A stretch of DNA of 64,000 bases, taken from positions 1,813,501 to 1,877,500 of the forward strand of contig NC_086247.1 of NCBI RefSeq assembly GCF_021018805.1, in the 5' to 3' direction. Below, in pieces: positions 25,286 through 36,297 of this stretch (position 1 is its first letter; each line of letters starts with the position of its first letter). The translations under genes and the position numbers were made by a program. Under the pieces are notes generated by a model that did not search any database, had not been told where the DNA came from, and saw only the letters and a program-made list of their open reading frames with translations. Source of the stretch: Prinia subflava. Lineage: Eukaryota > Chordata > Aves > Passeriformes > Cisticolidae.

Positions 25286-26237
25286 GAGCTGGGCACCCTG
25301 AGGAACTGGGGTGAAGGTGTCTTTTAGTTATTTCCAGAAGCACTTGGAGCTGGACACCCAAATCATCGACAAGAATTTATCCATTGTGGGTGGGCTGAGG
25401 CACACCACGTCTCCTTGTGCCCGAGGATTCCCACCAATTCCATACTTGGGTGGGTCCCTTGGGATGGGACAGGGAATTCCATAAGAAAAGAAAAAAAAAA
25501 AAACCTAGGAGAGGTTTTGTAGACAGATGGGAAAGGCCTAGGAATAAAAGCAAGATTGTGACACAAGGTGCCATCAACAAAGATATGCCCCTTTTATTGT
25601 TATTTTTATTATTTTTGGTTTTTTAATGAGTTGTACTATGATCTATAAATTCAGAAAGTTTTTTATTCATAATTAACTAATTTTCAGGGATTTTATTATT
25701 TATTATCATTTTTTTTAGAGCTGTGTGTCCAACACAGTGTTTGGGCTGGACTGTGGCAGGTAAGAGAAACAAAGATGTTCATGGGCAAAGGATCACATCA
25801 GGAATTTCACATCCTTAATTTTATAGAGCAGCTATCAAACCCATCAGAATGATGGGACATTGCAGACTTTGCCCTCTGCACAGGAATTTCAAGCACTTTG
25901 GATCTGTGGGGGTTTGTGACATCCAGCTGGAAGTTCTTAGGCCAGGCAGGGTTTAACCCACCTCAGTCCTGCCTCAGCTTGCAGCAACCAAAACTTCTTA
26001 GCAGCAAAAATGTCTGGTCCTGTGAAAGAAATGGGGAGTGGGGACACTTCTCTATCTTCAGGGAGGACTTTGGCTTTGCTGCTTTCTTGGCAATCTAATG
26101 CAATTCAGGATGGACCCTGAATCACATGGATCGCATGGATGTGCCCCTGGAATTACTGGCTTGAAGGAATTTGGGGTGGGATCCTCATCTCAGCTGATAG
26201 AACTCCATCTGAGCAGGTGACATTCAGTCCACCTTAT
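25286..26237. other. Unassigned unique sequence
   Basis: A13 run near 25490. Nothing else recognised. Confidence 0.5.
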
Positions 26238-26670
26238 AACAGAATCATGGAATGGTTCGGGTTGGAAATAAACTTTAAATGAGCTTTTGGTCTTCTAGTC
26301 CAACCTCCTGCAATGATCAGGGCCATCTTCAACCAGATCATGTTGCTCAGAGCCCCATCCAACCTGACCTTGAATGTTTCCTGGGATGGAAATTTCTCTG
26401 GATAACCTCATCTGGTGTTTAACCACTCCCACCACAACAGATTTATTCCTTAGAGCCAGTCTAAACCTCCCTTCTTTCAGTTTAAAACCATCACCCCTTG
26501 TCCTGTCCCTACACACCCTACGAAAAACTCTGTTTACATCTTTCTTATAAACTCCCTTTAAGTATTGAAAGATTTCAATAAGCTTTTCGTGGATCCTTCT
26601 ATTTTCCATGCTAAATAGCCCCAATTCTCTCAGCTTTTCCTCATAGGAGCAATGCTCCCCCGCTCTGAAG
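26238..26670 (-). mobile_element. CR1 LINE, about 430 bp
   Basis: Antisense CR1 from CAGAATCATGGAATGG to TCAGCTTTTCCTCATAGGAG, with the ACCATCACCCCTTGTCCTGT block at 26490. Confidence 0.87.
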
Positions 26671-26759
26671 GAATCAGACGAGTGAAACTTTTAGGATTCC
26701 TCCAGCACCAGGGCCTTTTCCACAGCACATATGGAAAAGCTTCGGGCTGTTTGCATGCT

Positions 26760-26930
26760 GGGAATCACGGGATCTTTTAGGATGGAAAAGACCTCGGAGA
26801 TCATCTAGCCCAGCCTTTGACTGACCCCTGTCACCCAGCACGTGGCACCAAGTGCCACATCCAGGCGCTTCTTGAGCACCTCCTGGGATGGTGACTCCTC
26901 CACATCCTGACCCTGCAATGTTCCTGCCCC
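26760..26930 (-). mobile_element. CR1 LINE 3' end, older subfamily
   Basis: Antisense: AATCACGGGATC, GGAAAAGACCTCGGAGATC, AAGTGCCACATCCAGGCG, TCCTGGGATGGTGACTCC. Confidence 0.72.
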
Positions 26931-27639
26931 AGAACGAGCTGAAAAAAAAAAAACAACCAACATTTAGGTGTGAACTGCTCACCTGCCTCCAAATTCTCAC
27001 CCAGCTCCTGAGTTTCACAGATTCAACTCTTCTTTCTTGCCCTAAAATCCTGGGTGTCATCAGACAGCCCTGGCTGTGCCTGCCAGACTTGCTGGGGCTG
27101 CAGGAGGAGACACTTGTCACTCACCCAGCAGGAAGGTGGCCCTCACAAAAGCTTTTCTGCAGTGACCTACATTGCAAACACCCACCCAACCCACGTGAGG
27201 GCTGTTTCTCCTGCTGGGGGAAGCCCAGCAGCTGCGTGGGGGTTTTTATCCCAATTAGTTTTCACGTTGTCAGTGAGATAAGGAGACATCCTGGCATGTC
27301 CTGCATGACAGAATCCTGCCAGCTACAGAGACTCCTACTGCTGCTGGGAAAATATAATTGATTAGCGAGGGTGGCCACAGTTCCACAGATATTTGTGCTA
27401 TTTCGTGGAAAGAATATTTTTATTTTAAGAATGTGTATCTGCTTCTAAACCTGGGTATCTATAGCCCTCTATACACACAATACTTGGCTGGCATTTCTCA
27501 AAGTCAGTCACTTAATTAACAGAAGTTTGAGGGTTTTTTTTAATCCCTATGTGTTATCAGTTACCAGCCTGTACCCTTCCATCTTAGGGAGTAAAGATGA
27601 ACCTCCAGACCCCTTCTCAGAGGTTTAATCATCAGGAGA
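26931..27639. other. Unassigned, possible old CR1 edge
   Basis: The first 100 bases may continue the CR1 at 26760. The rest is unique. Confidence 0.4.
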
Positions 27640-27792
27640 TTGGATTCCACATCTCTGGAAGAGCTCAAGGCCAGGCTGGGTAAGGTTTGGAGCAAGCTGG
27701 TTTAGTGGAAGGTTGGGATTCCAACCCCTTTGGCTGGGGGTTGGAATGAGGGGATCTTTCAGGTCCCTTCCAATCCAAACAATTCCGAGCCT
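27640..27792 (+). mobile_element. CR1 LINE 3' end
   Basis: Sense: CACATCTCTGGAAGAGC, AAGGCCAGGCTGGGTAAGG, GATCTTTCAGGTCCCTTCC. Confidence 0.8.
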
Positions 27793-28549
27793 TTTGCTGT
27801 TATTTTTGTGTCACTGGAACCATGTGAAGGGGGAGAGTGGACTCTCACTGCCCACACGACCCAGAAGGAAAGGACAACATCCCAGAACCCACAAGGTCCT
27901 CCCTACCTGTGGTGGGAGCTCCAAAAACACCACCTTAGTGAGGGTGTGGCCTGGAAACCCCCAAAAATGGCTCAGGTTTCACTCTCAGGCTTCACCAGCC
28001 ACGGGAGATGCCTGCTGCTGCAGTCCACATTCCCTGTGGGCAAATCTTCCTGTCCTGTCCTAATGGACACAACAACCCCTGCCACCAACTTCTGCTTGCA
28101 TTAGGGAGGTGGGAAAATTACGGCCTTTCTGCATCCTGGAGAGATTCTGGAAAAAGAAGAAATGGTCGGTTAAAAATAACCAGGCTATGGATTTGCAGGC
28201 AAAACTCTGCAATTAGTTGGGGTCTGTTACTCAAGACTGTGAGAACAGAGTGAAATGCAGCAGATGGGGGAAGATTCTGCACACACAGAGTTTGCTTGTC
28301 TTCAAAACTTTCCAACAACATCTCTTTTTTTTTTCTTTTTTCTTTTTTTTCTCCTTTTCCCTCTGGCTGTTGCTTGCTGGTCATAGTCATATGTTGGGAC
28401 TAAATCTAAAGTCTAATAAATGCACAGTTTATCAGCTGTTGGGAGTTTTTAGAGGTGGCTTATCTTCCCTCTACCTCGTTAACCATCAGGAGAAGTTTTA
28501 GTTGGATTATCACTGAACTTCACCCTTAATTTGGGGCAAAAAAAAGTGC

Positions 28550-28790
28550 TAAAGGAGGGTAGATTAGATCCGGTATTAGGAAGAAATTCCTCCCTGTGGG
28601 GGTGGTGAGGCCCTGGTATGGAATTCCCAGAGGAGCTGTGGGTGCCCCATCCCTGGCAGTGTTCCAGGCCAGGCTGGATGGAGCTTGGAGCAACCTGGGG
28701 ATGTGGAAGGTGTCCCTGCCCATGGCAGAGGAGTTGGAACGGGATAATCTTCCAGGTCCCTTCCAAACTAAACCATTCCATGATTGTCTG
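28550..28790 (+). mobile_element. CR1 LINE 3' end
   Basis: Sense CR1: GGTATTAGGAAGAAATTCC through GGGATAATCTTCCAGGTCCC to ATTCCATGATTG. Confidence 0.9.
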
Positions 28791-29439
28791 ATTAAATTAA
28801 AATCCTTTACTAACAGGAATAGGGGGTTTGGTGCTGAAATAATTGAAAAATTCACTGAGGGCTGAACATTTTTTCCCCCTCAATTTTCTCTGTATTACAT
28901 AAAAAAGAAGCCCTTTGCTCCACAGTCTTGTATTTAGACTTGTCTTCCTTTTAGTGGGAGCCCTCAGTTCAAGCATTTTCCATCTTTTAGGGAAGGGATG
29001 AGGCTTTGAAACCCTAAAAAATACAAAACCCATCCTGGGTTTCCAGCCAGCACTGGGACATTCCAGGAGGCAGCTCTCAGTCAGAGACAGAGGGATTAAA
29101 AAGGCATAAAATAATCCAGGGAGCAATTGTGGCAGACAAAAATTATTCACAGATTTAATTATGCCCATCTGCATAATCATCCTCAAGGACACAGGTCTGT
29201 GGCTAAATCCCCCTCACACAGCTCCTGGGTTGCCCACTGATCCCGAGGGAATCTTTTCACTGGGAAAAGCTGTTGAAAGGTCTGACCACCCTCCTGGAAA
29301 CCTCAGCTGGCTCCGATCCTCATCCATCCCCAAAAAGATTCGGCACCACAGACTTCCCAGAGAACGATGGATGCTCCTCCACCAGCTGGGGGGATAAAAC
29401 ACCCTTCAAATGTCAGATGAGCAGGAGCTGGCAGGTGAA

Positions 29440-29720
29440 ATATCTCCCTCCCCGGGGACATTTGTGACTCGGCAGGGTCTCCTGACTCACAGCGGTGCCC
29501 GGGGGGCTGCAGCCTCCTCCTCCTCCTCGGCGGGGGCAGGCAGGTGGGCCAGGCAGAGCCCCGGCCCCGCCGGGAGAGAGGGATGCTCTCAGCTCTGACT
29601 CATCCCTGCGCTGCCTTCCGAGGGAGAGGCAGCAGCGTTCCGAGGGTGGGAGTCGCTCTGCTATTTTCTGTTTACCGGCTCTGCTCGCTGTCATTTCCCA
29701 CCTGGGGGGAACCACGGGTT
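29440..29720. promoter_or_regulatory. GC-rich patch with three AP-1/MAF-like sites
   Basis: TGACTCGGCA (29465-29474, fits an antioxidant-response or MAF element), TGACTCA (29483-29489) and TGACTCA (29596-29602) lie within 140 bases of GC-rich, moderately CpG-rich sequence. It could be an enhancer; no gene assigned. Confidence 0.35.
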
Positions 29721-29767
29721 TGAAAGCCAGAGTGCAGCATTTTGTGGCTGGAACATTAGTGGGGGTT

Positions 29768-29972
29768 TTTTTGTTGTTATTTTTATTTTATTTTAATTTA
29801 TTTTATTTTATTTTATTTCATTTCATTTCATTTCATTTCATTTCATTTCATTTCATTTATTTTATTTTATTTTATTTTATTTTATTTTATTTTATTTTAT
29901 TTTATTTTTTAAAATTTTATTTAATTTATTTATTTATTTATTTTAATTATTTTTTTATTTTCTTCCTCTCCT
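29768..29972. repeat. Pentanucleotide array: TTTTA with inner TTTCA block
   Basis: About 200 bases of TTTTA repeats. The core is eight consecutive TTTCA units (29816-29855), flanked on both sides by TTTTA units and followed by TTTA-type repeats. Translated frames here are artefacts. Confidence 0.95.
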
Positions 29973-30547
29973 GATCCAGGGTGAAAGTTTGGCGCCGGCA
30001 GGAGAAGCTGGAAAATGGAGAATGGGAGAGGAAAATCTTATTTTGGGCAGGGAGGGGAGATGTCACTGTTATTTTACTGTCCAGAGGGTTTATTGGCACC
30101 TGTTAACTTGAGAAATATATGGGGAAGGGGGGAAAATGAGGCTTCCTTGCCCTCCAGATCCTGGCTGGATGTTTGATCCTGCACACCAATGTCATTCCTG
30201 CCACACAGGACCCAGATAAGCTCCCAAAAGTCCCTTCAGGTCAATGTTTCTGTGCCTCAGAGCTGTCAATCTTCCCATCAAACTTGGTGTCACTCAGGTC
30301 CATTTCCCGCTGGATGCATTATCCGTGGAGAATCAATTGCATGACTCGGGGCTGGGTTATTGATGCCATTATCTTGTTTACGGCTTCTGGATGTTTCTGG
30401 CTTTAAGGCAGTGCCCTTCTAACACCCGAGTCAAAGAAAAGTCCAATCATTCCCATATTTCAGATGCCAAAATGGATCCACTCAGGGTTTTTGCTCCACC
30501 AGGCTTGTGTTGTTTGCAGGCCTTGATCCTGTTCTGTGTTCTCTGGG

Positions 30548-30897
30548 AATGCCATAAAATGGTTTTGCTTGGAAAGGACTTTAAAGATCAACCTGTTTTA
30601 ATTCTCCTGCCATGGGCTGGGACACCTTTCACTAGACCAGGTTGTCCCAAGCCCTGTCCAGCTTGGCCTTGAACACGTCCAGGGATGAGGCTGCCACAGC
30701 AGCAGCCTGTGCCAGGGCCTCCCCACCCTCACAGGGAAGAATTTCTTCCTCATACCCCAGCTAAATCTGCCTTCTCTCACCTTAAAGTCATCTCCCCTTG
30801 TCCTGTCACTGTTTGCCACTGCAAAAAGCCCCTTTCCATCTTTCCTGCATCCCCTTTTAGGTACTGAAGGCCACAGTAGGGTCTCCAGGACAGCTGG
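30548..30897 (-). mobile_element. CR1 LINE, about 350 bp
   Basis: Antisense CR1: GGAAAGGACTTTAAAGATC, CACTAGACCAGGTTGTCCC, CCACCCTCACAGGGAAG, CCTTGTCCTGTCACTG, GTACTGAAGGCCACAGTAGG. Confidence 0.88.
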
Positions 30898-31651
30898 TGA
30901 GCAGGTACTGAAAGTTCTCAGACAGCCTGAGGACTTGAACCTCATCTCTTGTCTAACTCCAAGAGCAAAATCCAATTTACATCTCACATGTCTCCAGCAG
31001 CAAACTTTTATAGGAGTAGGCTGGCTTAGCCTGGAGAGATTTTCAGACCTGGATCCTAAATGGAAACCTCCCAACAGTCTGGTGTTACCTGCCTGACTTC
31101 CAAACAGATTTGGAGGCTCATGCTTCCCCTTTCCCCACAAGTCCTGTGCAAGCCCCTCCAGCTGGCACTCAGATCTTGGCAGGGAATGTCTGTCTACCCA
31201 GGAATGCTCATTGTGCACGGCAGCTGCTGCCAAATTCACAGCTGGGGCTTAGCCGTGAGCAGGAGTGGAATTTTGGAGGAGAAACCACGGGAAGTTGCAG
31301 CACATACCCCACATGTGAAAGGGGTGAGCACCTGGAGGAGTTTCCTCAGGTTTGAAACACAATTCCCAGTGCTGAGACACAGCTGCACGTCAGGATTGGA
31401 CCAGAGCTGTGATAGCCAGGAAAATGCAGAACCTCCCATCCTCCACACATTTCCTTGCCATGGGCCATAATCCTTTTCCACCTCTCACACCCAGGATTTT
31501 CTCCTTGTTAGAGATTACCTGGGGTTTTTTTGGTTTTTTTTTTATGGACAAAGAATGAAGCTCAGTCATTCACCCAGACTTAAGACTGCATAAAGCTTTG
31601 GATCCCACTCTTGATGCAGCCAGATCTAATGGGCACTCAAATTCCTGAGTG
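30898..31651. other. Unassigned unique sequence
   Basis: Open frames of up to 136 codons overlap in several phases and resemble nothing known to me. Confidence 0.5.
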
Positions 31652-32132
31652 CTGCCTCCAGCTCTGGGGTCCCCAGCACAGGAAGGATCTGGAGCTGTTG
31701 GAGAGAGTCCAGAGGAGGCACCAAGGTGATCAGAGGGGTGGAGCAGCTCTGCTGTGAGGGAAGGCTGGGGGAAATGGGATTGTTTGGAACAAAAGAAGGC
31801 TTGGGGTGACCTAATTGTGGCCTTCCAGTACCTGAAGAAGCTGAACAGGGAATAAAGAGAGGAATTATTTACTAGAGCATGGAGGGACAGGACAGAGCTT
31901 CAAACTGAGAGTAGGATTGGGTATTAGGAAGGAATTCTTCCCTGTCAGGGTGATGAAACCCTGGCACAGGTTGTCCAGAGAAGCTGTGGCTGCCACATCC
32001 CTGGCAGTGTCCAAGGCCAGGTTGGATGGAGCTTGGAGCAGCCTGGGATGGTGGAAGGTGTTCCTGCCATGGCAGGGGGTGGGAATGAGGTGATCTTTGA
32101 GGTCCTTTCCAACCCAAACCATTCCATGCTTG
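31652..32132 (+). mobile_element. CR1 LINE, about 480 bp
   Basis: Sense CR1 starting at CCAGCTCTGGGGTCCCCAGC, ending ACCCAAACCATTCCATG. The arrangement matches 10895-11360. Confidence 0.9.
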
Positions 32133-33104
32133 TTTCTCAGGTTGGATGCTCCTTGCATTGGAATGAAGCACAGGAGTGAACTGAGGACCTTCAGCTGCAG
32201 GAGGAGCTCTCAAGGGAGCTAAAGATGCTCCAGCTTTTTCCTCCATCTCCACATGTCCTGGAGCCTTGCAGGATCCTGGTGTAAACTTAGGGAAACCTTG
32301 TGGTTTCTCTGCTTTCTCTTCTGAGCTGAGGGAAGCCAGGGGGTGTCACCTCTTGGAGGTGTCCATTGCCTGCAATCCCAGATTTATCCTCACTCTACAC
32401 ACAGATTTTGGAGTGCTTTGGATGAGGACCCTCCCCAGGTTCCCTCTGAAATCCCTGGCACAAGGAATGCTCGGGAATGCTCAGGAAATGGAGCTGTATT
32501 CCCAAGCAGCAGCACAACCAAACAACACACTCCTTGTTCTTTGCAGTTTTGGAGACTTGGATTAAAAGTCAAGTTGTTAAACAATAACATTTAGAGCATT
32601 TAGGTGGGCAAATTTCTCTTATTTTTTGATCCCAAACCCTTTACATTTAAGCACAAATTTACCCCCCAATCATCTCTAAATGCCTTTCTTTTTAAAAGTG
32701 TTGAAGACGGGGAAAATGAGGTGTTACTGGATGCATACTGGGGAGCATAAGACTTATTTATTGGAAAGGCAGCAATGAACTACATATGTTATATAATTAC
32801 ATAGAAGATGGCAGGATTGCAGTGTTCTGAAACAAAAAAAGTGCCAGCATTTGGAAAGAAGAGGGATGATTGGAGGCAATTGATGTAGTTTAGAGTGATT
32901 TAAGTGCAGTTAAAAAACTGCACATTTTGGTGCAATGTATGACTTAATAGTCCAAGAGAACTGAAAAGTTTTCCAGTCTGTTTTCCATGTTGGCTTCCCA
33001 GCTGATGCTCCAATAGGGAAACCTCTCATTTGTGGGGAGAGGCTGCTCCTGGCCTGGGTTTTCCTGAGATTTGTTCTCTCTTGTTTTGTTGTGTGGTCAG
33101 TCAC
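32133..33104. other. Unassigned unique sequence upstream of the tRNA-Phe array
   Basis: No gene or repeat recognised. Confidence 0.5.
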
Positions 33105-33275
33105 AGCATTCCAACACTGGAATGGGTTGCCCAGAGAAACTGTGGCTGCCCCATCCCTGGAAGTGTCCAAGGCCAAGCTGGATGGGGCTTGGATAAAGCT
33201 GGGACAGTGGGAGGTGTCCCTGCTTCAAGAAATGAGGTAAAAAGTCACTTCCAACCCCAACCATTCCATGGTTCT
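33105..33275 (+). mobile_element. CR1 LINE 3' end, upstream of the tRNA-Phe array
   Basis: Sense CR1: ATTCCAACACTGGAATGGG, CTGTGGCTGCCCCATCCC, CAACCATTCCATGG. It lies about 100 bases upstream of tRNA-Phe copy 1. Confidence 0.9.
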
Positions 33276-33371
33276 TCTCGGAGGAGTGTTGGGCAAACTG
33301 GTTTGAATGGAGAAAGTCTGGAATCTCATCGTGTTCCAACAGATTTTGGGACAAACTGGAGCCAGAGCAGA

Positions 33372-33444
33372 GCTGAAGTAGCTCAGCTGGGAGAGCGTTA
33401 GACTGAAGATCTAAAGGTCCCTGGTTCAACCCCGGGCTTCAGCA
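33372..33444 (+). tRNA. tRNA-Phe (GAA), copy 1
   Basis: A complete 73-base tRNA gene that decodes UUC/UUU. The acceptor stem is seven perfect pairs (GCTGAAG with CTTCAGC) and the discriminator base is A. The anticodon stem TTAGA/TCTAA holds loop CTGAAGA with anticodon GAA. The T arm is CCTGG/CCGGG with loop TTCAACC. Internal Pol III promoters are visible: A box TAGCTCAGCTGG and B box GGTTCAACCCC. CCA is not encoded and there is no intron. A TTTT terminator lies 4 bases downstream (33448-33451). It is the first gene of a three-gene head-to-tail array and carries the 5' flank shared with copies 4 and 6 (ending CCAGAGCAGA). It starts the unit that contains a minisatellite and a solo LTR. Confidence 0.97.
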
Positions 33445-33540
33445 GAGTTTTCCTGCAGTTTTGTGTGCCCAGGGCTGGGCTCTGCAGTGCAGGAGAGACC
33501 TGGACAGCCAGGAGGGATCCAGCCAAGGGCCAGCAGCACT

Positions 33541-33604
33541 GGAGGAGACTGGAGGGCACTGGAGGGGACTGGAGGGCACTGGAGGGCACTGGAGGGCACT
33601 GGAG
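33541..33604 (+). repeat. 10-bp minisatellite, unit 1 (6 repeats)
   Basis: Six copies of GGAGGGCACT and close variants (GGAGGAGACT, GGAGGGGACT) plus a partial unit. It begins 97 bases after tRNA copy 1. The + strand has five GGG runs separated by 6-7 bases, which fits the usual G-quadruplex pattern. Confidence 0.92.
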
Positions 33605-33749
33605 CATCTCTGCTGTGGGGAAAGGATGAGGAGCTGGGTGCAGTGGCCTTGAGAGAGTGTGGAGTTCCCCTCCTTAGACACATCCCCGAGGGACCTGGAA
33701 GTGATCCTGGGCAAGGGGCTGTAGGTCCTGCTTGAGCAGGGCTTTGGAG

Positions 33750-34208
33750 TGATGCCTTAAGTTTTATCTTTCCTGTTTTTCCGATTCTGTGCTGCCCAGG
33801 GGTGCAGTTCTGAGCCTCACATTCAGTGTCACTCAGCTCTCTTCACAGAGCAGGGAGACAAAACAAATCCTTTTCCTGCTGCAGACCAGGGACAACGAGT
33901 ACAACTTTCAGGCCCAAAAGCACAAACAAGGGTGGGCTGAAGGGAGAAAACAAGAAGGGTGGGATTTCACAACTTGGAGCTGTAATTGGACAATTAAACC
34001 CCAATATGCAAATGGACCAAAACTCATAAAAGTGGAGACCTCGTGACTGATTGTCCATTTTGTGACCATTTTGGACCCACCTTGGGTGTAGCCCTGGCCA
34101 GGCTCTTGTCCTGCCCAAGGTGTACCCTTAAAGGCCTTTCAGTAAATATCTGCTTTACTCTCCAGCTTTATCCAGTCTCTGTTCCAGGTCAGCCTTCCCA
34201 AAGCATCA
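33750..34208 (+). mobile_element. Solo LTR, TGATGC...GCATCA family, in tRNA unit 1
   Basis: A 459-bp LTR with inverted ends TGATGC/GCATCA and a perfect 4-bp target duplication GGAG (33746-33749 and 34209-34212). ATAAAA at 34026 is a TATA-like box and AGTAAATA at 34141 a weakened polyadenylation signal, so the LTR reads on +. A 4-bp duplication is typical of class I (gammaretrovirus-like) ERVs. No internal viral genes are present. Confidence 0.9.
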
Positions 34209-34581
34209 GGAGCAGGGATCTCCATGAGTTCCCTTTGGACCTCAACCATTCTGAGCCTGTGAAGGAGGGAGAGGGTTTTACAATTCCAGTACTTCAGCAA
34301 AAATTGTGATACAAAGGGATTTTTGTTGCTTTCACTGCCTGTTCCCAGTCCTATGCCAGAGAATTCCCTGAGAAGAAGTGGAAAGGTTGACCCACAGGCC
34401 TAGCAGGAAATCAGAACTGGATTTAGGGAATAGGAAAAACCCCTTATCCATGAAAGTGGTTTTTAGCATCAATCACAACTGATCTTGAAGCAACCCCTCT
34501 CCCTAAAATTTGTATTTTCCAGGCTAAAGTGTTCCAGTGTGTTCCCCTGTTGTTTATAGGGAAACAAACCCCAATATCAGG

Positions 34582-34654
34582 GCTGAAGTAGCTCAGCTGG
34601 GAGAGCGTTAGACTGAAGATCTAAAGGTCCCTGGTTCAACCCCGGGCTTCAGCA
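34582..34654 (+). tRNA. tRNA-Phe (GAA), copy 2
   Basis: Identical to copy 1 over all 73 bases, including A box, B box and the TTTT terminator 4 bases after the gene. The 5' flank differs from copy 1: it ends in AACCCCAATATCAGG and is shared with copies 3 and 5. It begins the second tandem unit, 1210 bases after copy 1. Its spacer again holds the 10-bp minisatellite and a 459-bp LTR. Confidence 0.97.
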
Positions 34655-34750
34655 GAGTTTTCCTGCAGTTTTGTGTGCCCAGGGCTGGGCTCTGCAGTGC
34701 AGGAGAGACCTGGACAGCCAGGAGGGATCCAGCCAAGGGCCAGCAGCACT

Positions 34751-34804
34751 GGAGGAGACTGGAGGGGACTGGAGGGCACTGGAGGGCACTGGAGGGCACT
34801 GGAG
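34751..34804 (+). repeat. 10-bp minisatellite, unit 2 (5 repeats)
   Basis: The same array as in unit 1 but one repeat shorter, with four GGG runs. The position relative to tRNA copy 2 is the same. Confidence 0.92.
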
Positions 34805-34934
34805 CATCTCTGCTGTGGGGAAAGGGTGAGGAGCTGGGTGCGGTGTGGAGTTCCCCTCCTTAGACACATCCCCGAGGGACCTGGAAGTGATCCTGGCAAG
34901 GGGCTGTAGGTTCTGCTTGAGCAGGGCTTTGGAG

Positions 34935-35393
34935 TGATGCCTTAAGTTTCAGTTTTCCTGTTTTTCCGATTCTGTGCTGCCCAGGGGTGCAGTTGTGGGC
35001 CTCACATTCAGGGTCACTCAGCTCTCTTCACAGAGTAGGGAGACAAAACAAATCATTTTCCTGCTGGAGACCAAGGACAACGAGTACAACTTTCAGGCCC
35101 AAAAGCACAAACAAGGGTGGACTGAAGGGAGAAAACAAGAAGGGTGGGATTTCACAACTTGGAGCTGTAATTGGACAATTAAACCCCAATATGCACATGG
35201 ACCAAAACTCATAAAAGTGGAGACCTCGTGACTGATTGTCCATTTTATGACCATTTGGGGCCCACCTTGAGTGTAGCCCTGGCCAGGCTCTTGTCCTGCC
35301 CAAGCTGTATCCTTAAAGGCCTTTCAGTAAATATCTGCTTTACTCTCTAGCTTTATCCAGTCTCTGTTCCAGGTCAGCCTTCCCAAGGCATCA
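34935..35393 (+). mobile_element. Solo LTR, same insertion copied in tRNA unit 2
   Basis: 459 bp, the same ends and the same GGAG duplication (34931-34934 and 35394-35397) as the unit-1 LTR. It is a duplicate of that insertion, not an independent one. Confidence 0.9.
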
Positions 35394-35766
35394 GGAGCAG
35401 GGACCTCCATGAGTTCCCTTTGGACCTCAACCATTCTGAGCCTGTGAAGGAGGGACAGGGTTTTACAATTCCAGTACTTCAGCAAAAATTGTGATACAAA
35501 GGGATTTTTGTTGCTTTCACTGCCTGTTCCCAGTCCTATGCCACAGAATTCCCTGAGGAGAAGTGGAAAGGTTGACCCACAGGCCTAGCAGGAAATCAGA
35601 ACTGGATTTTGGGAATAGGAAAAACCCCTTACCCATGAAAGTGGTTTTTAGCATCAATCACAACTGATCTTGAAGCAACCCCTCTCCCTAAAATTTGTAT
35701 TTTCCAGGCTAAAGTGTTCCAGTGTGTTCCCCTGTTGTTTATAGGGAAACAAACCCCAATATCAGG

Positions 35767-35839
35767 GCTGAAGTAGCTCAGCTGGGAGAGCGTTAGACTG
35801 AAGATCTAAAGGTCCCTGGTTCAACCCCGGGCTTCAGCA
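35767..35839 (+). tRNA. tRNA-Phe (GAA), copy 3
   Basis: Identical to copies 1 and 2, lying 1185 bases after copy 2, with the same 5' flank as copy 2 and the same TTTT terminator. Its downstream unit is shorter because the LTR and some flank are missing (junction at 36127-36133). It is the last gene of the + strand array. Confidence 0.97.
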
Positions 35840-35935
35840 GAGTTTTCCTGCAGTTTTGTGTGCCCAGGGCTGGGCTCTGTGGTGCAGGAGAGACCTGGAC
35901 AGCCAGGAGGGATCCAGCCAAGGGCCGGGAGCACT

Positions 35936-35990
35936 GGAGGGGACTGGAGGGCACTGGAGGGGATTGGAGGGGACTGGAGGGCACTGGAGC
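35936..35990 (+). repeat. 10-bp minisatellite, unit 3 (5 repeats)
   Basis: Five repeats with different variant order (one GGAGGGGATT). All five contain GGG, so a G-quadruplex pattern is kept. Confidence 0.92.
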
Positions 35991-36297
35991 ATCTCTGCTG
36001 TGGGGAAAGGATGAGGAGCTGGGTGCGGTGGCCTTGAGAGAGTGTGGAGTTCCCCTCCTTAGACACATCCCCAAGGGACCTGGAAGTGATCCTGGCATAG
36101 GGGCTGTAGGTCCTGCTTGAGCAGGGCTTTAGACCTCGACCAGTCTGAGCCTGTGAAAGGGGGACAGGGTTTTGCAATTCCAGTACTTCAGCAAAAATTG
36201 TGATATAAAGGGATTTTTGTTCCTTACATTGTTCCCACTCTTATGGCACAGGCTGCTCTGTAAATTGGTGGTAATGCTGAGCCACTGATGTGGGGGC

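Larger units (their letters stand above)
33372..36250 (+). repeat. Tandem tRNA-Phe unit array (three units)
   Basis: Three direct units begin at 33372, 34582 and 35767. Each has tRNA-Phe, TTTT, a spacer of about 95 bases, a 10-bp minisatellite and a further spacer. The first two also carry the 459-bp LTR and about 370 bases leading to the next tRNA. Over a sampled stretch of about 175 bases (around 33771-33945 against unit 2) I count eight substitutions, about 5% divergence. Unit 3 lacks the LTR block and fades out near 36250. Confidence 0.93.

Noticed and set aside
33843..34118. 91-codon antisense frame kept in three copies (also 35028-35303 and 53819-54094)
   Set aside because: It lies inside the duplicated LTR. 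Recent duplication explains its survival; no domain or start context supports a protein.
36120..36140. Unit 3 as the empty pre-insertion site of the LTR
   Set aside because: The junction also lacks about 30 bases flanking the LTR in the other units and falls at a 7-bp microhomology, so deletion fits better.
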